From Pseudomonas sp. 8Z (GTDB lineage Bacteria; Pseudomonadota; Gammaproteobacteria; Pseudomonadales; Pseudomonadaceae): a stretch of DNA of 64,000 bases. The stretch is taken from the NCBI RefSeq assembly GCF_902506535.1, contig NZ_LR733827.1, forward strand, positions 1,266,199 to 1,330,198, given 5' to 3'. Positions 58,223 through 64,000 of the stretch are shown in pieces (position 1 is the first letter of the stretch; each line of letters starts with the position of its first letter). The notes below the pieces were generated by a model. It did not search any database. It saw only the letters and a list, made by a program, of their open reading frames with translations, and was not told the DNA's origin. The position numbers and the translations under genes are program-made.

Positions 58223-60526
58223 TTACTGCTCCAACACGATCTTAGGCGCCCACTCCAGCCAGCCCTCTCCCGGCTCGTCGAACAAGGCAAACGTCTGCCC
58301 CGGCTGCGCCGGCCCGCCCATCTCCGGGTTGTTCGGCGTGGCGAAGGCGATACCACCTTCGAGCAACGCCTCCAGCGACTCGGTCCGCACCTTGACGCCC
58401 TTGAACAGCCCAGCATCCACACCGATGCCACTGGCATTCCAGAAGCGGCTGCCCGAGCGCACCAGCGGCGCATAGCGCGGCTCGATCAGCACATGAACCA
58501 GCACACGGTCGGAAGTCGGCCCCAGCTCGAAATCCACCACCTTGCCCACCGGCACTTCACGGTAGCTGACGATCACGCCCGGCTTAATCGAACCTCGCCG
58601 TGGCGCGCTCAAGACCAAACGCAGGCCATCCTCACGCACAGCCTGGTTTGGCGCACTGGTCAGGGCGGTGAACTCGGTACGCCGAGCACCTTTCTGAGAC
58701 GAAGGCTGCACTTCAATATATTGACCACTGACCAAGGTGCCTAGGTTCGCGGTACGCGTCAGCCCCAGCTCCGGCTTGACCACCCAGAATTGCGTCCCCT
58801 CACGGTTGATTTGCTCGACCGCCTGAGTAATCCGCACGTTCAGCATCACGGCTTGCAGGTCGTCGGTCAGGCTCAAACTCTCGACCTTACCGACATCCAG
58901 CCCTTTGTAACGCACCGCAGTCCCCGGTTGCAGACCATCACCGTCGGCGACACGAATGCGAATTTGCTGCCCCAACTGCAAGGCACTCTCACGGTTGGCA
59001 TGCAGGGCAAAACTCTGCACCTGGCGGTCGGATCTGACCGCCTGCAAGTCCGGGGTTTCGAAGGCAATTCCGCCAGACAGAAGCGTTTGCAACGACTCGC
59101 TCTTGACCTCCACGCCCGACAATCCACCCTTGAGGGTGATGCCGCTGGCATTCCAGAACCGTGTAGACGTATTTACCAGATGCACGTAGTCCGGCTCGAT
59201 ATGCACGCCAAGCACCACCCGGCTGTTGTCACGCGAGAGCTGATAGCTCTGCACCGAACCAACCTTGAGCTGCCGGTAGAGCACTGGGCTGCCAACCTCG
59301 ATGGAGCCGAGCTGATCAGTGGTGAGCACCAAATGCAGCCCCGGCGCGCCAAGATCCAACGGTGGTGCCTTGCTCCGCGCAACGAACTTGCGGGCCGGAG
59401 GATTGCCTTTTTCACCGGGGCGTACGGCGATGTAATTACCCCTGACCAAGGCCTCCAAACCGGTAATTCCGGCCAGGGAAATAGAGGGTTTGACCACCCA
59501 GAAGTCTGACCCTTCGACCAGATACTCTTCCGCCAATGGGTTGATCGTCAGCTCTGCAGTCGCCGTATTGAGGTCACCATCGATCTTCAAGGTTTTCAGC
59601 GAACCTAGCTGGATGCCCTTGTACATCACAGGCGTGCGTCCTTCCTGCAAGCCTTCGAAATCACTGAGCGTGACCACGACCTTGATGCCTGCTTGTGCTT
59701 CGTCGTAGTCCTCATAGAGGCGAAACGGCAGGCTAGGATCAGTCGGCGGGCTATCCTTGCGGTTATCCGGTGTAGCGAAGGCAATCCCACCTGCGACGAT
59801 ACTGGCCAACGATTCGCTGCGCAGCTTGAAGCCGGAGAGGTCGGCATCGACGCTGATACCGCTGGCATTCCAGAACCGCGTATGTTTGCGCACCAAATGG
59901 GCATAAGCCGGTTCGATGAAGACCTCCACCTCTACAGTGCTTTGGTCCTGCCCAAGCTTATAACTCTTCACCCGGCCAACCTGAATCTGCTTGTAGAACA
60001 CAGGGCTGTCGCGACTAAGCGAACCAAGCCGATCAGCCTTCAAGGTCAAATGCAAACCGGGGACATCATCCCCCATCGGCGGCTCTTGACTCAGAGCGGT
60101 GAAGTTGCGGCTGGCATCACCATCGCCAGGGCTGAAAGTGATGTAGTTACCGGATACCAAAGTCTCCAAACCACTGATTCCAGCCAGACTGACATTGGGC
60201 TTGACCAACCAGAAGCGGGTGCCGCTACGCAGGTACTGCTCCAACTCCTTGTTAACCTCCAACTGCGCGACCACGCCACGCTTCTCATCGCTGGAGTCAA
60301 GGCTGATAGCAGTCACCTTGCCCACCGCCATGCCCTTGTACATCAACTCGGTCTTGCCAGCCTCAATGCCTTCACCACTAGCGAAAACCAACTCGACCTG
60401 AATACCGGCCTCACTGTAGGCACGCCAAGCCAACCAGCCACCAATGAGCAGGGCAATAAGGGGAAGCACCCAGATGGCCGACCAGTTCGAGGCAGGGCGC
60501 GTCTTAGCCAAAGGCAGGTCAGTCAT
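58223..60526 (-). CDS. MCE-domain protein of the PqiB/LetB lipid-transport family, six MCE repeats
   Basis: This is a 767-residue protein with one N-terminal membrane helix (WVLPLIALLIGGWLAWRAY, about 19-37) and a periplasmic array. I count six MCE units with the pattern GIxxGxxxxYKGxxVGxV, for example GIEAGKTELMYKGMAVGKV, GSLSRDSPVFYKQIQVGRV, GLQEGRTPVMYKGIQLGSL, GSIEVGSPVLYRQLKVGSV, GLQPGTAVRYKGLDVGKV and GSIKPGVIVSYREVPVGKV. E. coli PqiB has three and LetB seven. Such stacks form hydrophobic tunnels for lipids across the periplasm. It overlaps the second PqiA-like gene by eight bases. Confidence 0.92.
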   Translation of the reverse strand: MTDLPLAKTRPASNWSAIWVLPLIALLIGGWLAWRAYSEAGIQVELVFASGEGIEAGKTELMYKGMAVGKVTAISLDSSDEKRGVVAQLEVNKELEQYLRSGTRFWLVKPNVSLAGISGLETLVSGNYITFSPGDGDASRNFTALSQEPPMGDDVPGLHLTLKADRLGSLSRDSPVFYKQIQVGRVKSYKLGQDQSTVEVEVFIEPAYAHLVRKHTRFWNASGISVDADLSGFKLRSESLASIVAGGIAFATPDNRKDSPPTDPSLPFRLYEDYDEAQAGIKVVVTLSDFEGLQEGRTPVMYKGIQLGSLKTLKIDGDLNTATAELTINPLAEEYLVEGSDFWVVKPSISLAGITGLEALVRGNYIAVRPGEKGNPPARKFVARSKAPPLDLGAPGLHLVLTTDQLGSIEVGSPVLYRQLKVGSVQSYQLSRDNSRVVLGVHIEPDYVHLVNTSTRFWNASGITLKGGLSGVEVKSESLQTLLSGGIAFETPDLQAVRSDRQVQSFALHANRESALQLGQQIRIRVADGDGLQPGTAVRYKGLDVGKVESLSLTDDLQAVMLNVRITQAVEQINREGTQFWVVKPELGLTRTANLGTLVSGQYIEVQPSSQKGARRTEFTALTSAPNQAVREDGLRLVLSAPRRGSIKPGVIVSYREVPVGKVVDFELGPTSDRVLVHVLIEPRYAPLVRSGSRFWNASGIGVDAGLFKGVKVRTESLEALLEGGIAFATPNNPEMGGPAQPGQTFALFDEPGEGWLEWAPKIVLEQ

Positions 60527-61136
60527 GATCGGTTTCCGTGTTGTCCCAGATAAGGCGTGGGTCGAAGGTCAATGCAGCCAGCATGGTCAAGATCACTACA
60601 CTGGCAAAAGCAGCCGCCCCCGCTCCAGCTTCGATACTAGCCAGGCTGCCAAAATTCACTAGCGCCACCAAAATGGCGATGACGAAGATATCCAGCATCG
60701 ACCAGCGACCGATCCACTCGATGAAGCGGTACATCAGAATGCGCTGGCGAGCCGACATCGGCTGATGACGCTGTACCGAATACAGAAGCAGAGCGATGCC
60801 TAGCAATTTGAAGGTGGGCACCAGAATACTGGCGATGAAGACCACCGCTGCGATCGGCACCATGCCATGGTGAAGCAACTCAACGACACCACTCATGATG
60901 GTCGACGGCGCCCCCTTGCCAAGGCTGTTTACCGTCATGATCGGCAGCAGATTAGCGGGTATGTAAAGAAGCGCCGAGGTCAGCAGCAAAGCCCAGGTAC
61001 GCACCAGACTATTGGGCCTGCGCGCATGAACCTGCGCGCCACACCGGCTGCAATGCTGATGCTCTGCCTCGGGCTCCTGGCGATTGAGATGATGACACTC
61101 ATGGCAAATCAGCAAACCTGCATCAATCGCGCGCAT
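60519..61136 (-). CDS. PqiA/LetA-like membrane protein, half-size (second)
   Basis: This is a 205-residue protein with an N-terminal zinc ribbon (ICHECHHLNRQ and then CSRCGAQ) and about four membrane helices (LLLTSALLYIPANLLPIMTV, then VVFIASILVPTFKLLGIALL). E. coli PqiA and LetA are fusions of two such halves; here the halves are separate genes. The ATG at 61136 has GAGGGTG upstream; two earlier in-frame starts exist. It overlaps the neighbours on both sides. Confidence 0.88.
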   Translation of the reverse strand: MRAIDAGLLICHECHHLNRQEPEAEHQHCSRCGAQVHARRPNSLVRTWALLLTSALLYIPANLLPIMTVNSLGKGAPSTIMSGVVELLHHGMVPIAAVVFIASILVPTFKLLGIALLLYSVQRHQPMSARQRILMYRFIEWIGRWSMLDIFVIAILVALVNFGSLASIEAGAGAAAFASVVILTMLAALTFDPRLIWDNTETDHD

Positions 61137-61782
61137 GTGCATCACCCTCAGCAAGGGCCTCCCAGATCTGCTGCGGTGACATCGTCAACTCCAACCAGAC
61201 CTGTACCAGGAGCAACGCAACGAAGCAGAACAGACCAACACCGAGGCTCAGATCGGCCAGATCCATCAACTTGACCATGGACACCAGGATGCCCATTAAA
61301 TAAACCTCCAGCATGCCCCACTCACGCAGGTGATGAAAAATCCGGTAAAGCAGCAAACCATAGCTGTGCCCTAGATCCAGCCGAATGCTCAGCAATACCA
61401 GCAACTGACACAACAGCTTGAGCAACGGCACAGCCATGCTGCAGAGAAAAACCACCACGGCAATGCCTTGCATGCCGCTCTCATAAAGCCCGATTACCCC
61501 GCTCCAGACAGTATCCTGCGAGCGCTGACCAAGCAGGTTCAATTGCATGATCGGCAAAAAATTAGCGGGAAGGTAAAGCAGCAAAGCCGTCAACACCAAC
61601 GCCAAGCTGCGTTTGAACACATGATGACGACGACGAAAAAGCTCATAGCCACAACGCGGGCATTCTGCGCTTTCGCCATCTTTAATAAGGGGTTTGCGCA
61701 TCAGCAAGTCGCACTCATGACACGCAACGAGCGCAGCTAATGGCAGCGAGGAAAGAGATGTGTCACGGGGCGAATCAGCCAT
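61123..61782 (-). CDS. PqiA/LetA-like membrane protein, half-size (first)
   Basis: This is a 219-residue protein with a zinc ribbon (VACHECDLLMRK and then CPRCGYELF) and four membrane helices (LALVLTALLLYLPANFLPIM, then IAVVVFLCSMAVPLLKLLCQ). It is the partner of the next half-size protein and probably forms the inner-membrane loading complex for the MCE tunnel. It is first in a three-gene operon with overlapping ends. Confidence 0.88.
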   Translation of the reverse strand: MADSPRDTSLSSLPLAALVACHECDLLMRKPLIKDGESAECPRCGYELFRRRHHVFKRSLALVLTALLLYLPANFLPIMQLNLLGQRSQDTVWSGVIGLYESGMQGIAVVVFLCSMAVPLLKLLCQLLVLLSIRLDLGHSYGLLLYRIFHHLREWGMLEVYLMGILVSMVKLMDLADLSLGVGLFCFVALLLVQVWLELTMSPQQIWEALAEGDAHARD

Positions 61783-61888
61783 GGAGCCTCCGCATTGGGA
61801 GGCTCATTCTAACCGAGACAGAGCGACCTCAAAGAGATGCAGGCGCTCTTATACACAAGATGAGACAGAACCAGCGAGCCGGTTCACC

Positions 61889-63562
61889 TCAGACCTTGAA
61901 GCGCCGAATAAGCTGGTCCAACTCTCGGGATAGGCTCTCAAGATCCTGCCCCATAGCATTGTTCTGCTGGGTCATACCCTGCGTTTCATCGATATGGCGA
62001 GAGATCTGCACCAGACTCTGATTCACCTCCACGCCAATACTGGACTGTTCTTCGGCTGCAGTCGCAATCTGATGATTCATGCCCGCGATATCCGATACAG
62101 CCTGACTCACGCCAGCCAGGATCTTCCCTGTACCGTTGGCCTTAGCTACAGCAGCCTCGCTTACCTTGAGGCTGCTCTGCATGGTCGTGACAGCAGCGCG
62201 CGCACCTTGCTGCAAATGACTAATCTTGGCTTGAATCTCCTGCGTGCTCTGCTGCGTACGCGACGCCAACGAGCGTACTTCATCGGCAACCACAGCAAAT
62301 CCCCGCCCCTGCTCGCCAGCTCGCGCGGCCTCTATCGCGGCGTTCAAGGCAAGCAAATTGGTCTGCTCGGCGATGGAACGAATCACATCGAGAATGGAGC
62401 CAATCGACTCGACATCGTTACCCAGAGACTGAATATCTTCGGCCGCTCCCTCGATATCACTTGCCAGGCTGCTAATGGCCTCAATGGTCTCATTCACATT
62501 CAGTTGCATCGCACGAGCTTGATCGTCGGTTTCACGAGTCATCTGAGCAGCGCCCTGCGCTGACTCAGCGACATTGTGCGTAGCTAGCGCCATCTGCTCC
62601 ATGGCATGGGTTACCTGCTCAGCATCGGAGCTCTGAAGGACCAACGCATCGGCAGCTTGCTGAGTGCTCTGCCGCAATTGTTCATTCCGCTCCCGAAGAG
62701 CCTGCACACAACGTGTCAGCTCTAGAATCATCTCGCGAATCTTGCCTACGAAGAGATTAAAAGCCTTAGCCATAGCGGCTGTCTCTTCGCTGCCATCAAC
62801 AGGCAGATGGTGGGTCAAGTCTCCATCCTCGGATGCCAGCAACTGCAAACGGCTAGTCAACAACCGTATGGGACGAACAATGGAAGCCGCCACCCATGCA
62901 GCCAACCCCGCTAGCACAGACAATAAAACAGCCAGGGTCAACCATTGTTTCAGGCGTAACTCATCCAATGTTTTTTGCTGCTGCTGCAATTGCTGGTCGA
63001 TCAGCGTATCGAGACCGTCGATGTAGAAACCAGCGCCAAACGTCCAGCCCCATTTATCCAGGTAACGAGAATAAGACAGCTTGGGATAAGAAGAGCTATC
63101 GCCAGGTTTTGGAAAGTAGTACGTGACAAAATCACCACCTCGTTTGGCGGCAGCGATAAGCTCACGAATCAGATAAACACCATGGGTGTCCTGCAGATCC
63201 CAGAAGTTCTTCCCTTCATCTTTCCCAGCAAGAAAAATCCGATCCCCTTTGTCGGTATAGCCAAAGAAATAGCCATCGCTGCCATAACGAAGCTCGCGGA
63301 GCCGGTCTGCCGCTTGCTTCATGACTTCGGGTGTTTGCGCGTCCGGGCTGTCGTAGAGCGGCTTGATCGCGGTAAAGGCGATATCCATGTAATGCAGCAG
63401 CTCATCTTTGCGCGTTTTAAGCAATGTTTCCCGCATCTGCTCAAGGCTGCGCTCACTGAGTGACTGTTGTTCAGAGAACGCCAGTAGCTGCACAACAAGA
63501 GCAGTAAGAAAAGCAGGGATAATCGACAACAGCAGGACTTTATTGCGAATGTTCCATTTCAT
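61889..63562 (-). CDS. Methyl-accepting chemotaxis protein with single Cache domain
   Basis: This is a 557-residue chemoreceptor. Membrane helix 1 is about 7-27 (KVLLLSIIPAFLTALVVQLL). A periplasmic sCache_2-type domain follows (GSDGYFFGYTDKGDRIFLAG, then YSRYLDKWGWTFGAGFYIDG), then helix 2 near 210-230, HAMP and a signalling domain with IAEQTNLLALNAAIEAARAG. Receptors of this ligand-domain type bind short organic acids (acetate, pyruvate, lactate, propionate). The ligand here is only an inference. Confidence 0.92.
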   Translation of the reverse strand: MKWNIRNKVLLLSIIPAFLTALVVQLLAFSEQQSLSERSLEQMRETLLKTRKDELLHYMDIAFTAIKPLYDSPDAQTPEVMKQAADRLRELRYGSDGYFFGYTDKGDRIFLAGKDEGKNFWDLQDTHGVYLIRELIAAAKRGGDFVTYYFPKPGDSSSYPKLSYSRYLDKWGWTFGAGFYIDGLDTLIDQQLQQQQKTLDELRLKQWLTLAVLLSVLAGLAAWVAASIVRPIRLLTSRLQLLASEDGDLTHHLPVDGSEETAAMAKAFNLFVGKIREMILELTRCVQALRERNEQLRQSTQQAADALVLQSSDAEQVTHAMEQMALATHNVAESAQGAAQMTRETDDQARAMQLNVNETIEAISSLASDIEGAAEDIQSLGNDVESIGSILDVIRSIAEQTNLLALNAAIEAARAGEQGRGFAVVADEVRSLASRTQQSTQEIQAKISHLQQGARAAVTTMQSSLKVSEAAVAKANGTGKILAGVSQAVSDIAGMNHQIATAAEEQSSIGVEVNQSLVQISRHIDETQGMTQQNNAMGQDLESLSRELDQLIRRFKV

Positions 63563-63575
63563 ACTACATCCCTGA

Positions 63576-63598
63576 ATATTGGCTTATGGCGCCAATAT
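63576..63598. promoter_or_regulatory. Inverted repeat upstream of the Cache chemoreceptor gene
   Basis: ATATTGGC and GCCAATAT are separated by seven bases, 14-36 bases upstream of the start codon. This may be an operator or mRNA hairpin. The AT-rich remainder of 63563-63784 shows no gene. Confidence 0.4.
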
Positions 63599-63784
63599 AT
63601 CGCCATCTCGAATAAAAATCCTTATCGACTTCTCGACCAGTAAAAAATAAGCGAGGTTAATCCAGCAACATAAGCAGAGGCAATTGAGACTATTCAGTCA
63701 AAAAATGTCCATACGCCTAATAGCCTATCTTCTCTTGATTAGACTGATGACGCCTCAATACAAACATTTTTATCGCGCAAAGAA

Positions 63785-63818
63785 GAAACCCCAGACCGCT
63801 TGCGCGATCTGGGGTTTC
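63785..63818 (-). terminator. Terminator of the rRNA operon
   Basis: GAAACCCCAGA and TCTGGGGTTTC form an 11-bp stem followed on the minus strand by TTCTTT. It lies directly after the 5S gene. Confidence 0.88.
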
Positions 63819-63824
63819 GTATAG

Positions 63825-63944
63825 GAGCTTGACGATGACCTACTCTCACATGGTGAAGCACCACACTACCATCGGCGATGCGTCGTTTCACTACTGAGTT
63901 CGGGATGGGATCAGGTGGTTCCAACGCTCTATGGTCGTCAAGCA
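63825..63944 (-). rRNA. rrf: 5S ribosomal RNA
   Basis: Read on the minus strand, the sequence begins TGCTTGACGACCATAGAGCG, contains GGAACCACCTGATCCC and CCGAACTCAG, and ends GAGAGTAGGTCATCGTCAAG. This matches the Pseudomonas 5S pattern with complementary 5' and 3' ends (about 120 bases). The 23S gene must lie to the right, outside the window; 63945-64000 is spacer. Confidence 0.95.
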
Positions 63945-64000
63945 ATTCGGTTGGGATCTCGCGGTTAGGCGCTATCCCTTGGATACGTGATAGAGGCTTG

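Overview
The window is high-GC, gene-dense chromosomal DNA from a gammaproteobacterium, almost certainly a Pseudomonas (sensu lato, perhaps the P. mendocina/P. oleovorans side of the genus). The assignment rests on protein content (RhlB with a long basic/proline-rich N-terminus, AapJQMP, phosphatidylcholine synthase, the long pseudomonad-type HolD next to RimI, MksFEB), on a Pseudomonas-type 5S rRNA at the right edge, and on local gene orders that resemble P. aeruginosa as I remember it. No tRNA, CRISPR array, transposase or complete prophage is visible.

Left part (1-10.2 kb): a PACE-family efflux gene cut by the window edge with a divergent LysR regulator, then xseA and a secreted M23 peptidase. 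Next is a complete FecI/FecR/TonB-receptor iron-signalling cassette on the minus strand with a Fur-box-like site upstream. A YbdG-type MscS channel and an overlapping glutathione transferase follow.

Accessory island (about 10.4-13.7 kb, minus strand): a PAAR protein with a transthyretin-like C-terminal extension, a 343-aa predicted caspase-like cysteine peptidase, and two tandem paralogous membrane-anchored proteins. I read this as an orphan type VI secretion PAAR-effector-immunity module. It lies directly downstream of sbcD, where sbcC would normally be expected.

13.8-30 kb: an Lrp-type regulator overlapping sbcD and divergent from a YjeH-like amino-acid exporter, a membrane-anchored TAXI protein, ndpA/yejK, and an anchored glutaredoxin. 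Then come an AraC regulator divergent from an ethanolamine catabolic operon (permease, eutB, eutC), a GST-like protein, phosphatidylcholine synthase with an overlapping GIY-YIG gene, an NTF2-like protein and a GlxA-type regulator. A 1-kb gene-free stretch (29.1-30.1 kb) holds two related long repeat elements in opposite orientation.

30.1-48.7 kb: the aapJQMP amino-acid ABC importer with a hairpin after aapJ, a carboxylesterase, an acyl-CoA synthetase, a cNMP-GGDEF protein, rhlB, a small lipoprotein and a TerC/Alx protein. DNA polymerase II, a compact globin-FKBP-methyltransferase operon, holD-rimI and a secreted lactonase-fold beta-propeller follow.

48.8-64 kb: a 4HB chemoreceptor, the carboxy(nor)spermidine pathway pair (nspC and its dehydrogenase), the mksF-mksE-mksB condensin operon (no mksG/jetD), and a lipid-transport operon of two half-size PqiA-like proteins and a six-MCE-domain protein. 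A Cache chemoreceptor and the 3' end of an rRNA operon (terminator, 5S rRNA) close the window. REP-like inverted repeats of a few families sit in many of the gaps.
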